Shown here: positions 1 through 8,989 of the stretch, one piece after another | Position numbering within the stretch: the stretch's first letter is position 1 | Layout of the letters: each line of letters begins with the position of its first letter | Made by a program: the position numbers and the translations under genes | Assembly (NCBI GenBank): GCA_023450615.1 | Contig: JAEXGT010000045.1 | Coordinates: 42,865-106,864 of the forward strand | Length of the DNA stretch: 64,000 bases | Direction: 5' to 3' | Source: Pseudomonadota bacterium | GTDB taxonomy: Bacteria; Pseudomonadota; Alphaproteobacteria; Rhizobiales; Beijerinckiaceae | The notes under the pieces: generated by a model | What the model was told of the DNA's origin: nothing | The model's input: only the letters and a program-made list of their open reading frames with translations | Database searches by the model: none

Positions 1-305
1 AAAATCCCGACATCCTCGCCACGATCTCGCATCTGACGACGAACCGCCCCGCGCTCATGGTCGGCTTTGCCGCCGAGACCGAGAACGTGATCGAGCACGC
101 GAAGCAGAAGCTCGTGAAGAAGGGCTGCGATCTCATCGTCGCCAACGACGTTTCGCCGCAAACCGGCGTGATGGGCGGCGACAGCAACACAGTGCATCTC
201 GTGACGCCATCCGGTATCGAGACCTGGCCGACGCTTTCGAAATCGGAAGTGGCCGAAAAGCTGATCGCGCATGTTGGCGCTCTGATCGGAGGCGTGAAAT
301 CATGA
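1..305 (+). CDS. coaBC: Phosphopantothenoylcysteine decarboxylase/synthetase, C-terminal end (partial)
   Basis: The window opens inside this gene; the frame runs from base 3 with no start codon, and about 100 residues are visible. The stretch VGFAAETENV, then GCDLIVANDVS and a Gly-Asp-Asn segment, is the typical C-terminus of the CoaB domain, which ligates cysteine to 4'-phosphopantothenate in coenzyme A synthesis (cytosolic). The stop overlaps the dut start as ATGA, so the two genes are probably translationally coupled; coaBC-dut is a common bacterial pair. The N-terminal CoaC flavoprotein domain lies outside the window, so bifunctionality is inferred from the family. Confidence 0.88.
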   Translation, partial: NPDILATISHLTTNRPALMVGFAAETENVIEHAKQKLVKKGCDLIVANDVSPQTGVMGGDSNTVHLVTPSGIETWPTLSKSEVAEKLIAHVGALIGGVKS

Positions 306-757
306 GCCACGTGCTGCACGTTCAGCGCCTTCCCCATGGCGCGGATCTGCCGCTGCCCCGTTATGAGACGGCAGGTGCGGCAGGCATGGATCTGATCGCA
401 GCCAGTCCGGCGGATGCCCCGGTTGTATTGGCGCCGATGGAACGCAAGCTCATTCCCACCGGCCTCATCATCCAGTTGGCGCAGGGTTTCGAGGCTCAGA
501 TACGGCCGCGTTCCGGCCTCGCCTTCAAACACGGCGTCACGGTTCTCAACGCACCCGGCACCATCGATGCGGATTATCGCGGCGAGGTTCAGGTGCTGCT
601 GGTCAACCTGAGCGCGGAGCCCTTCACCGTCACTCGCGGCATGCGCATCGCGCAGATGATCGTCGCGCCTGTGACGACGGTCGAGCTGATCGAAGTGGAT
701 GCCGTCAATGATACGTCACGTGCGGCGGGCGGGTTCGGGTCGACCGGGTTGAGCTGA
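302..757 (+). CDS. dut: Deoxyuridine 5'-triphosphate nucleotidohydrolase (dUTPase)
   Basis: This cytosolic enzyme hydrolyses dUTP to dUMP and pyrophosphate, keeping uracil out of DNA and supplying dUMP for thymidylate synthesis. All five motifs of the trimeric dUTPase family are present in order: AGMDLIA (about residue 27), RPRSGLA (68-74), GTIDADYRGE with the catalytic Asp89 (86-95), RIAQMIVAP (115-123) and the Gly-rich tail RAAGGFGSTG (140-149). The length of 151 residues is normal. It overlaps the coaBC stop by four bases and is followed 10 bases later by an Rrf2-type regulator. Confidence 0.96.
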   Translation: MSHVLHVQRLPHGADLPLPRYETAGAAGMDLIAASPADAPVVLAPMERKLIPTGLIIQLAQGFEAQIRPRSGLAFKHGVTVLNAPGTIDADYRGEVQVLLVNLSAEPFTVTRGMRIAQMIVAPVTTVELIEVDAVNDTSRAAGGFGSTGLS

Positions 758-767
758 AGGGCACGCG

Positions 768-1217
768 ATGAACTTTCTTTCTCGCCGTTCGCTTCTCGCC
801 ATCGCCGCCGTTACGGATATCGCGCTCTATGCGCGCCCCATGCCGGTTTCGGCCAAGGCGCTTGCCGCCCGGCACAACCTGCCGCCGCGCTATCTCGAGC
901 CGGTGCTGCAGGCGCTGGTGCGGCAGGGCGTCTTGAAAGGCGTGCGCGGGCCGCGCGGCGGCTATGAGCTCGCCCGCGAGCGCCGGCGCATCACGGCTGG
1001 CGACATCGTGCGCATCGCCATGTCGGCGCAGGATGAGGAGAGCACTTCGCCCCTCCCGGAATCGCGCCTGGCCGACGTGGTGGTGGCGCCTCTCGTCGCG
1101 AAGGGAACCGAGGCTTTCCTGAGCGAGCTCGACAAGGTGACGGTAGAGGATCTTTGCAACCAGGCTCAGGCGGAAGCGGTTGTCGAGCCAAGCAATCCCG
1201 TCGATTTTATCATTTAA
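768..1217 (+). CDS. Rrf2 family transcriptional regulator lacking the Fe-S cysteine set
   Basis: A 149-residue protein with the Rrf2 winged-helix layout: an N-terminal DNA-binding region, the wing sequence KGVRGPRGGYELAR at about residues 57-70, and a dimerisation helix. IscR, NsrR and RirA bind an iron-sulphur cluster through three clustered cysteines. This protein has a single Cys, near residue 128, so cluster sensing looks unlikely. It sits 75 bases upstream of cysK on the same strand, as CymR-like or CysK-linked Rrf2 regulators do in other bacteria. Control of cysteine synthesis is therefore plausible but inferred. The ligand is unknown. Confidence 0.82.
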   Translation: MNFLSRRSLLAIAAVTDIALYARPMPVSAKALAARHNLPPRYLEPVLQALVRQGVLKGVRGPRGGYELARERRRITAGDIVRIAMSAQDEESTSPLPESRLADVVVAPLVAKGTEAFLSELDKVTVEDLCNQAQAEAVVEPSNPVDFII

Positions 1218-1292
1218 ATTTGTGAAATAGGTCAATTATCGACAGCCGACGCGAAAAGGATTACGGTCCTCTCCATTCTTATGGAGGAACTC

Positions 1293-2267
1293 ATGGCTGA
1301 CACCCTCAAGGCCTCGAATGCCAAGCCCGGCCGCGGCCGCATCTATGGCTCGATCACGGATACCATCGGCAATACCCCCCTGGTGCGCCTCAACCGGCTG
1401 CCGAAGGAGCACGGGGTCGATGCGGAGATTCTCCTCAAGCTCGAATTCTTCAACCCCATTTCCAGCGTGAAGGACCGTATCGGCGTCAACATGGTCGATG
1501 CCATGGAAGCGGCGGGCCGGATCAGGCCCGGCACCACGCTGATCGAGCCCACCTCCGGCAATACCGGCATCGCGCTCGCCTTCGTGGCCGCCGCGCGCGG
1601 TTACCGCCTGATCCTCGTCATGCCCGAGACCATGTCCATCGAGCGCCGCAAGATGCTGGCCTTCCTGGGCGCGGAGCTTGAACTCACTCCCGGCCCGCAA
1701 GGCATGAAGGGCGCGATTGCGCGCGCCGAGGAGCTTTTGAAGGAAATCCCGAATTCGGTCATTCCGCAGCAATTCCAGAATCCGGCGAACCCCGAGATCC
1801 ACCGCAAGACCACGGCGGAGGAAATCTGGAACGACACCGACGGACAACTCGATGCCTTCGTGGCGGGCGTCGGCACCGGCGGCACGATCACGGGTGTGGC
1901 TCAGGTCATCAAGCCGCGCCTGCCGGACATGAAGGTTTTCGCCGTGGAGCCGGAGGATTCGCCGGTTCTCTCCGGCGGCCAGCCCGGCCCGCACAAGATC
2001 CAGGGCATCGGCGCTGGCTTCGTGCCGGAGGTGCTCGACCGCTCGCTCATCGACGGCGTCATCACCATCGGCAACCAGACGGCTTTCGACATGTCGCGTC
2101 AGCTTGCCCGTCTTGAAGGTATTCCGGGCGGCATCTCCACCGGCGCGAACGTGGCGGCTGCGCTCGAACTTGCGTCGCGTCCCGAGTTCAAGGGCAAGCG
2201 CATCGTCACCGTCGCGCCCTCGTTTGCCGAGCGCTATCTCTCGACGGCTCTCTTCGAAGGGCTCTGA
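1293..2267 (+). CDS. cysK: Cysteine synthase A (O-acetylserine sulfhydrylase)
   Basis: PLP enzyme that makes L-cysteine from O-acetylserine and sulfide in the cytosol. From the chosen start the PLP-binding Lys is K60 in NPISSVKDR, followed by the substrate loop PTSGNTGIA and the phosphate-binding GTGGTITG. The frame is open from an ATG at 1281, but GGAGGA at 1283-1288 lies correctly placed before the ATG at 1293, so the later start (324 residues) is preferred. The Rrf2 gene just upstream is its probable regulator. A strong intrinsic terminator follows at 2290-2315. Confidence 0.96.
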   Translation: MADTLKASNAKPGRGRIYGSITDTIGNTPLVRLNRLPKEHGVDAEILLKLEFFNPISSVKDRIGVNMVDAMEAAGRIRPGTTLIEPTSGNTGIALAFVAAARGYRLILVMPETMSIERRKMLAFLGAELELTPGPQGMKGAIARAEELLKEIPNSVIPQQFQNPANPEIHRKTTAEEIWNDTDGQLDAFVAGVGTGGTITGVAQVIKPRLPDMKVFAVEPEDSPVLSGGQPGPHKIQGIGAGFVPEVLDRSLIDGVITIGNQTAFDMSRQLARLEGIPGGISTGANVAAALELASRPEFKGKRIVTVAPSFAERYLSTALFEGL

Positions 2268-2289
2268 GGCCCTTCTTCACGATCCTGCA

Positions 2290-2315
2290 AGGGCGGCGTT
2301 CGAGCCGCCCTTTTT
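2290..2315 (+). terminator. Rho-independent terminator after cysK
   Basis: An 8-bp GC-rich stem (AGGGCGGC at 2290-2297 with GCCGCCCT at 2304-2311, 6-nt loop) runs directly into a T-tract. It lies 22 bases after the cysK stop. Confidence 0.88.
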
Positions 2316-2409
2316 GTTTGTGCGCGATCAAGCTTGGCCAGAACTTCCCCGACAGGCTCGGGTTCTCCTTGCAAGCAACGACATCTGTTTGTGTTTCAAG
2401 GAGTTCCTC

Positions 2410-2766
2410 ATGGCGGAGCGCAAAGCCCCACATTCATTGAAAGACCAAGATGCGGATCAGATCCGCAACGAGCAGCGCGGCGGCATCGACAGCCCCGTCG
2501 ATCCCAATCGCGACGGCGGACCCGAGGGCAACACCACCCTACGCCGCGTGTGGAGCGAACCCGGCGGCGAGGCCTACAATTATCGGCAGGGCCAGACTGG
2601 CCAGACCAGTCAGGCCGGCATGGACGGCCATGATGAGCTCACTGCCGCCGAGACCCCTGAGACGACGAAGCATCTGAGCGATGCGAGCCTGTCGCCCGAC
2701 GACAAGGACGCGACGGCAGAGGCCATCGAGCGCGCGACTGCAGTCAACGGCAAGGACAAGGGTTGA
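2410..2766 (+). CDS. Hydrophilic, probably disordered small protein 1
   Basis: This 118-residue protein has no family I recognise. The start is set by AAGGAG at 2397-2402. It has no cysteine, no signal peptide and no membrane segment; it is rich in Asp, Glu, Gln, Gly, Thr and Ala, with Gly/Gln-rich stretches such as YRQGQTGQTSQAG near residue 60. This composition suggests an intrinsically disordered, soluble protein. It is the first of three consecutive genes of the same character, with SD-led starts and gaps of about 12-20 bases, so they probably form one transcript ending at the terminator near 3250. A role in desiccation or osmotic stress, as for LEA-like proteins, is speculation. Confidence 0.7.
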   Translation: MAERKAPHSLKDQDADQIRNEQRGGIDSPVDPNRDGGPEGNTTLRRVWSEPGGEAYNYRQGQTGQTSQAGMDGHDELTAAETPETTKHLSDASLSPDDKDATAEAIERATAVNGKDKG

Positions 2767-2778
2767 GAGGAGCAACGC

Positions 2779-3012
2779 ATGGGTAACGCTGGCTACGGCA
2801 ACCATACGGAAGACACGAAGAAAGACGTCGATTCCAAGCGGCTCGATCCGAAGGCGGATCAGGCAGGATCGTCTCGGGACAAGACCGACACTGGAACTCC
2901 CGCAGCGGGGCCGCATGGCAAGCCGTCGCTGACGAATCCGGATTCGACGCCCGGCACGGGCGCCCTGCCGGAAGCGGGCGATCACGACGCGACCGATTCC
3001 ACCAGTTCGTAA
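2779..3012 (+). CDS. Hydrophilic, probably disordered small protein 2
   Basis: A 77-residue protein preceded by AGGAG at 2768-2772, only 12 bases after the previous stop. It is almost entirely polar (Asp, Lys, Thr, Ser, Gly, Pro) with no cysteine and no hydrophobic segment, ending in a Ser/Thr-rich tail. No known domain is apparent. It shares the composition of its two neighbours but not an obvious alignment, so family relationship is uncertain. Cytoplasmic location is inferred from the lack of a signal peptide. Confidence 0.62.
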   Translation: MGNAGYGNHTEDTKKDVDSKRLDPKADQAGSSRDKTDTGTPAAGPHGKPSLTNPDSTPGTGALPEAGDHDATDSTSS

Positions 3013-3032
3013 ATTCGAGAGGCACGAAACCG

Positions 3033-3197
3033 ATGGCTGAAACCGACAAGAAACCCAATCAGGCGACCGAAGCCGATATCGACGCGCCGCGCCTGACACC
3101 GCAAGGCCGTGAGAACCCGGATGCCTCGGGCGAGGATTCCACCAATCCCATGGGCGAGGGTGCGAAGAAGGGACAAGCCAGCAAGGCCGAAGGATAG
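3033..3197 (+). CDS. Hydrophilic, probably disordered small protein 3
   Basis: A 54-residue reading frame starting MAETDKKPNQ and ending KAEG-stop. A GAGAGG motif (3017-3022) lies 10 bases before the ATG, and the gene begins 20 bases after the previous stop. It is charged, with no cysteine or hydrophobic stretch, and it continues the composition of the two preceding genes. Short length makes this less certain than its neighbours. The tight spacing, strand and following terminator support it as the last gene of a three-gene transcript. Confidence 0.55.
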   Translation: MAETDKKPNQATEADIDAPRLTPQGRENPDASGEDSTNPMGEGAKKGQASKAEG

Positions 3198-3235
3198 CTG
3201 TTCTCCAACGCCTGCGATGACAGACGCGGAATACG

Positions 3236-3264
3236 AAAAAGGCCGCCCCATGGGGCGGCCTTTT
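3236..3264. terminator. Bidirectional terminator between the small-gene operon and typA
   Basis: A perfect 9-bp stem (GGCCGCCCC at 3241-3249, GGGGCGGCC at 3252-3260) is flanked by A5 on the left and T4 on the right, so it can end transcription from both convergent operons. Confidence 0.88.
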
Positions 3265-3270
3265 GATCGA

Positions 3271-5097
<1,827 letters not shown>

Positions 5098-5119
5098 TGG
5101 GGTCTTTCAAAGCAAAACA

Positions 5120-5165
5120 GCCCGGCACGCGGTGGATGTCCCCGCGCCCCTGGCTCGTACCGGGC
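5120..5165 (-). promoter_or_regulatory. Possible hairpin in the typA leader
   Basis: GCCCGG (5120-5125) and CCGGGC (5160-5165) could close a GC-rich structure 23-68 bases upstream of the typA start. It has no T-tract, so a terminator is unlikely. A role in typA expression is only a possibility. Confidence 0.3.
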
Positions 5166-5399
5166 AGAAAAATCTGATGCGCTGCAATATAATGATTACT
5201 CTGCGGCGGCAATAGGGCGATGGCTCAAAGCTTTCGCAAGGAAGGGCCAAGTCTTCAGAAATACGGCCAAGTCAAAGGACATACGGGCTTATCCTCGCGA
5301 CCTGTACGGTCCGAGGGGATGGGTCGAGGGGGCGCGAGGAGGCGTCCGGCTCGGCTGTGGGAGTGTGTCAAGAACCAAACGGCTCCTCGCGCACGGCTT

Positions 5400-5545
5400 T
5401 TTTAGGCGGACACCGCATCGATCCTCAAAGGATGTGCGGGCGGCCTCCTGCCGGCGGGCTTAGCGTTTCGCCGCATCCGCAGGACCGCTCCCGGCTCCAC
5501 AATCACGACGCCTCGCGAGCGCGCCCCTCGGTGAGCCGGGACAAC
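5400..5545 (-). ncRNA. Candidate structured RNA downstream of a leftward promoter
   Basis: Several strong complementarities fall in a stretch with no supported gene: CCCGGCTC (5490-5497) with GAGCCGGG (5533-5540), and a nested hairpin CCGCA/ATCCT with AGGAT/TGCGG between 5413 and 5439. It lies just downstream of the leftward TTGACA-N17-TATACC sequence. It does not match the conserved cores of SRP RNA, RNase P RNA or tmRNA as I know them. It could equally be the long leader of typA. Assignment as an RNA gene is tentative. Confidence 0.3.
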
Positions 5546-5549
5546 ACAG

Positions 5550-5578
5550 GGTATAGCCAAGGTTAGGCATATTGTCAA
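5550..5578 (-). promoter_or_regulatory. Strong sigma-70-like promoter, leftward
   Basis: On the minus strand TTGACA (5578-5573) is followed after exactly 17 bases by TATACC (5555-5550). The surrounding patch is visibly AT-rich compared with the flanks. The predicted start is near 5543; the next gene in that direction is typA, about 450 bases away. Confidence 0.5.
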
Positions 5579-5600
5579 GAACAAAGAGAGAACATATTAT
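5572..5600 (+). promoter_or_regulatory. Strong sigma-70-like promoter, rightward
   Basis: TTGTCA (5572-5577), 17-base spacer and TATTAT (5595-5600). It shares its -35 region with the leftward promoter. It would read into the repeat-rich stretch where no gene is recognised. The spacer contains a LexA-type box. Confidence 0.45.
5579..5593. promoter_or_regulatory. Putative LexA (SOS) box
   Basis: GAAC-AAAGAGA-GAAC matches the alphaproteobacterial LexA operator, GTTC-N7-GTTC on the other strand. It fills the spacer of the rightward promoter and abuts the -35 of the leftward one, a good place for repression. One or two such matches are expected by chance in 64 kb, so position rather than sequence carries the argument. 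Confidence 0.4.
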
Positions 5601-5662
5601 CTTCGCCGTCAGGGCCGTCCTGGCCGGACGGGGCCCGGGCCTTCCGATCCGTCTCCCTCCGT

Positions 5663-5765
5663 CCTCATCCTGAGGAGCAGCGCAGCTGCGTCTCGAAGGA
5701 GGCCTCCAGAGAACACTGCATCCTCCTTCGAGACGGTCGCTGACGCGACCTCCTCAGGATGAGGG
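5663..5765. repeat. Dispersed palindromic repeat, family A, copy 1
   Basis: Begins CCTCATCCTGAGGAG and ends CTCCTCAGGATGAGGG, with inner arms CGTCTCGAAGGA and TCCTTCGAGACG, so the whole unit can fold into one long hairpin. A second copy with the same outer and inner arms but a different central sequence lies at 23590-23704. Confidence 0.85.
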
Positions 5766-5854
5766 CGGTGGGTGGTCGAAGCGGGATCATCGGCACAAGG
5801 CCGGTGATGACGTGACGAGTAGCAGGTCGTGAGAAGCCTTCTTCTCTACACCTT

Positions 5855-5890
5855 GTCATCCCGGACGGCGCAGCTGAGCCGGATCATCAT
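5855..5890. repeat. Partial copy of dispersed repeat family B
   Basis: GTCATCCCGGACGGCG followed by a GAGCCGGATCAT segment matches the left end of the unit at 48035-48133. The right arm is missing, so this is a truncated copy. Confidence 0.5.
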
Positions 5891-5910
5891 CAGAGTGAAG
5901 TGCCGCAAGC

Positions 5911-6020
5911 CCTCTCCCCTTGTGGGGAGAGTTGGATAGGGGGCGACGGGTCGACCGAGTGGTCTGCTCAACCGGTTGGCGCCGTACCCCCTCCCTAGCC
6001 CTCCCCCACCACAAGTCGGG
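5911..6020. repeat. Dispersed-repeat-like element with terminal hairpin, family D
   Basis: A perfect hairpin CTCTCCCC-TTGT-GGGGAGAG (5912-5931) is followed by GGATAGGGGGCG and, about 60 bases later, the near complement ACCCCCTCCCTAGCCC. Elements of this make-up are common between genes in Hyphomicrobiales. Only one copy was found in the window. Confidence 0.5.
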
Positions 6021-6458
6021 TCTTCCCGATTTGCGCCACCAAAAGCCGATCTCGGAAACATCCGAATGCTTTATGGGCCAGACTCGAAGGAGGAGCGCAT
6101 GCGTCTCGATGGAGACCTCAATGCGCGCTGGCACCTTCTGAACTCTGCAACTGTGAGAAAGATCACAGACCATCGCGCGTCAGGGGCGCATGGTGATCCT
6201 GTTCTTCAGCAGGGAAGGTCCTGTGATGAACGTGGCGAACATCCGTGTGGACCAGAGACATGCTTCTCCGGGGCATGCTGTTTCGACGCATCGTCGCCTT
6301 TCGCTTCGATGCCGCATGACCCGTGGAGCCGAACGCCCGAAGGACAGCCGAGGCCTCGCGCGATCCGGCAGACGATGTGACCCGGCAACGAGGGATCTTG
6401 GCAGGCTCTCGGAGCGTCTTTGCCTGCTCTCCCATCCGCCGCATGCGAGAGGCTTCCC

Positions 6459-8315
6459 ATGACAGCTTATCCGACTAGGCGTTCGCGCTCCTTCAGCCAT
6501 TTCCGCCTCATGACGAGTGCGGCCACCCTCATTGTCCTTGCGGCCTCCGCCGAGGCCTGTCCGCTGGGCGATCACAACTCCCCGCGCGTGAAGATGATGC
6601 ATGACATGACGCACGCCCATGCTGCGCCAATGACGATGGCGCAGCATCAGCCGTCTCCATTGCCGCCGGCGCGCAACGAGCTTGGAACCTATAGCCGCGA
6701 TTTGCCGAAAGGTGCCGCGGCTCCGAGCAGCGATCAGCGCCCGCCGATCTATGCCAATCTGGGCGATCTCTCCTGGACGGAGGCAGGCCCCGCCGCGCCG
6801 GAGGCGCGCGCCTATTTCGATCAGGGTTATCGTCTCGGCTGGGGCTTCAACCATGCGGAGGCGGCTCGCGCGTTCCGCGCGGCGCAGGATCTCGATCCGG
6901 CCTGCGCCATGTGCCTCTGGGGAGAAGCCTGGGTGCTCGGCCCGCATATCAACTATCCGATGCTGTCCGATGCCAATGCCCGCGCCATCGCGGCGCTCGA
7001 ACAGGCGAAGAAGCTCGCGCCCAGCGACGCTTTGCAAGCCGCTCTGATCGATGCTCTCTCGCAGCGTTACTCGCCTGATCCGAATGCGGACCGCGCGGCG
7101 CTGAACGAGGCTTATGCGAATGCCATGGAGGCCGTGCAGGCCCGCTTCCCCGACAATCCGCACGTGGCGCTTCTTACCGCGGACGCGCTGATGAATCTCA
7201 GCCCCTGGGATTACTGGGAGAATGGCGGGACGACTCCGAAAGGCCGATCCGGACGGATGGTCGAACTCATCGAGGGCGTGCTCGGCGACCGGCAGGTCGG
7301 TCCCTTGAAGGCGATGCCGGATCATCCGGGGGCCGTTCATCTCTACATCCATGCCGTCGAGGCGTCAGACAGGCCGGAGCGTGCCGCTCCGCATGCCGCA
7401 CGGCTTGCGGCATTGATGCCGGGGGCGGGACACCTGGTGCATATGCCGAGCCATATCTGGTATCGCCTCGGCCGCTGGCGCGAGAGCCTGGATGCGAATG
7501 TGCAGGCGGCTGCCGCCGACGAGGCGATGATGAAGCAGGGCGGCGCGAGCCTGCTCTATGCGGAGGGCTACCACGCCCACAACGTTCATTTCGTCATGGT
7601 GTCGGCGCTCATGGGCGGTGACGGCAGCACGACGATTGCGGCGGCCGACAAGCTCGCCGATCTCGTGTCGAACAGGGCGCAGCAGGAGGTTCCCTGGACG
7701 CAGCCGATTGCGGCTGCGCGCTACTCCGCCCATGCGCATTTCTCCGCGCCTGAAACGGTGCTGGCTTTACCCAAGCCGGATGCGCAATTCCCCTTCGTGC
7801 TCGCAAGGTGGCACTATGCCCGCGGCATCGCCCTGGCGCGACTGGGACGGGAGGACGAAGCGCGTGCCGAAATCGCTGCCATCGAGGCCCTGGCGAAGAC
7901 GCCCGCCATCACCGGCATGCCCGATCTCGGCGTGCCGGGACCGGATGTGCTGACCATCTCCGAGAAGGTGGTGGAGGCGCGGATCGCGCAGTCCAAGCGC
8001 GATTACGCGCAGGCTGCGACGCTGTTCGCGGAGGCCGCAGAAATTCAGGATCGGCTGCCCTATATGGAGCCGCCCTTCTGGACCTATCCGGTCTATCAAT
8101 CGCTCGGCGCAGCCCTGCTGCAGCAGGGAAAGCCGAAGGAAGCGCAGGCCGCTTTCCGCGAGGCGATCAAGCGCACGCCCAATAACGGCTGGGCCGCCGC
8201 CGGTCTGTATCAGGCCTCTGAGGCAAGCGGCGACGCTGCGGCTTCCGAAGAAGCGAAGGCGCTCATGACGAAGAACTGGTTCGGCGGAGGAAATCCCGCA
8301 CTCGACCGGCTCTGA
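6459..8315 (+). CDS. Secreted tetratricopeptide-repeat protein with a His/Met-rich N-terminus
   Basis: A 618-residue protein starting at the ATG at 6459 (AGAGG upstream; an internal ATG at 6510 is possible). The first 34 residues form a signal peptide: basic start, the hydrophobic segment MTSAATLIVLAAS, and a possible cut near AEA-C. Next comes a His/Met-rich linker (MMHDMTHAHAAPMTMAQHQ). TPR-like helical repeats cover the rest, including a CAMCLWGEAW segment with a CxxC that recurs in this family of large TPR proteins, and a final repeat near QGKPKEAQAAFREA. No enzyme domain is seen. Periplasmic scaffold or metal-related function is inference from the linker. Confidence 0.75.
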   Translation: MTAYPTRRSRSFSHFRLMTSAATLIVLAASAEACPLGDHNSPRVKMMHDMTHAHAAPMTMAQHQPSPLPPARNELGTYSRDLPKGAAAPSSDQRPPIYANLGDLSWTEAGPAAPEARAYFDQGYRLGWGFNHAEAARAFRAAQDLDPACAMCLWGEAWVLGPHINYPMLSDANARAIAALEQAKKLAPSDALQAALIDALSQRYSPDPNADRAALNEAYANAMEAVQARFPDNPHVALLTADALMNLSPWDYWENGGTTPKGRSGRMVELIEGVLGDRQVGPLKAMPDHPGAVHLYIHAVEASDRPERAAPHAARLAALMPGAGHLVHMPSHIWYRLGRWRESLDANVQAAAADEAMMKQGGASLLYAEGYHAHNVHFVMVSALMGGDGSTTIAAADKLADLVSNRAQQEVPWTQPIAAARYSAHAHFSAPETVLALPKPDAQFPFVLARWHYARGIALARLGREDEARAEIAAIEALAKTPAITGMPDLGVPGPDVLTISEKVVEARIAQSKRDYAQAATLFAEAAEIQDRLPYMEPPFWTYPVYQSLGAALLQQGKPKEAQAAFREAIKRTPNNGWAAAGLYQASEASGDAAASEEAKALMTKNWFGGGNPALDRL

Positions 8316-8379
8316 TCGTCTCCCGCAATCTCCGGTCTCGGTTTCATCGAACCGGGACCGGCAGCTTACGGCTTGCCGA

Positions 8380-8910
8380 TCATTTCTGATTCATGAGCTT
8401 TCGCGCTTTTGCTTCCGGTATGTTGGTGGAGAGCAGGCAGCGCTCTTCCCCCTTGGCCTGGCAGGCCCGCAGCCTGGCAGCCATGCGCTCGAGTTCGACA
8501 TAAGGGGTGGTCTTCTCGTAGCCGCCGCAACCTTCTCCGTCGTTCCGCGAGCGCGTGACAGTGAACTTATCCTGCCCGCCCGTGCTGAGATTGCGCTCGG
8601 TCATGGCCTTGATACAGCGGATATAGGTCGTCTCCGATCCGAAAACGCCGTGGCCTTTGATCGGATAGCGGATCAGGACGGATGCACTGGCTCCGAGAGG
8701 CCCGCTTCCCGTCTCGACTTGTGAAATGGTCGCGGGTCCCGCTGCGTCCTTGACGTATTCCGTAACGAGAAACGGAGCGATCTCCTGCCTGAATTTCGCG
8801 GGAAGTTGAGGAGCCGCGCTTCGGCTGCCCTGGCTCATGGCTGGGCCGGACATGCATGCGGCAAGGAGCGAAAGCGTAGTCAGGCGAAGGGAGAGATTGC
8901 GGAAAAGCAT
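8380..8910 (-). CDS. Putative lipoprotein or secreted protein of unknown function
   Basis: A 176-residue protein with an N-terminal export signal, LSLRLTTLSLLAAC. The LAAC is a good lipobox with Cys19, although cleavage by signal peptidase I after PAMS is an alternative. The mature part has four cysteines (near residues 99, 128, 154 and 162), which may form disulfides in the periplasm, and no family I recognise. It converges with the TPR gene, 64 bases away, and is followed on its 5' side by the MOSC gene on the same strand (79-base gap). Confidence 0.6.
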   Translation of the reverse strand: MLFRNLSLRLTTLSLLAACMSGPAMSQGSRSAAPQLPAKFRQEIAPFLVTEYVKDAAGPATISQVETGSGPLGASASVLIRYPIKGHGVFGSETTYIRCIKAMTERNLSTGGQDKFTVTRSRNDGEGCGGYEKTTPYVELERMAARLRACQAKGEERCLLSTNIPEAKARKLMNQK

Positions 8911-8989
8911 GGGCAGGATCCGATCATCAGGAATTCCGGCCTATTGTTATAATATCCAGATCGTTGCGGCAACGCCCGCCATTTTGGCC

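Larger units (their letters stand above)
5098..6458. other. Long gene-poor intergenic region
   Basis: About 1.36 kb separates typA from the TPR gene. Several short open frames exist on both strands, but none has a convincing SD, recognisable protein or continuity across the repeats. What it does hold: a hairpin-rich segment (5400-5545), a low-GC divergent promoter-like patch with a LexA-type box (5550-5600), a long palindromic repeat (5663-5765), part of a second repeat (5855-5890) and a third repeat type (5911-6020). From 6021 to 6458 I see no supported feature beyond the presumed promoter of the downstream gene. Confidence 0.6.

Noticed and set aside
1281..1292. ATG at 1281 as the start of cysK
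   Set aside because: Its codons contain the GGAGGA that serves the ATG at 1293; the later start gives the usual N-terminus.
5220..6380. Several short open frames (about 60-134 codons) in the typA-TPR gap
   Set aside because: They cross repeats and the promoter-like patch, lack SD motifs at plausible distance and have no family. I do not annotate them as genes.
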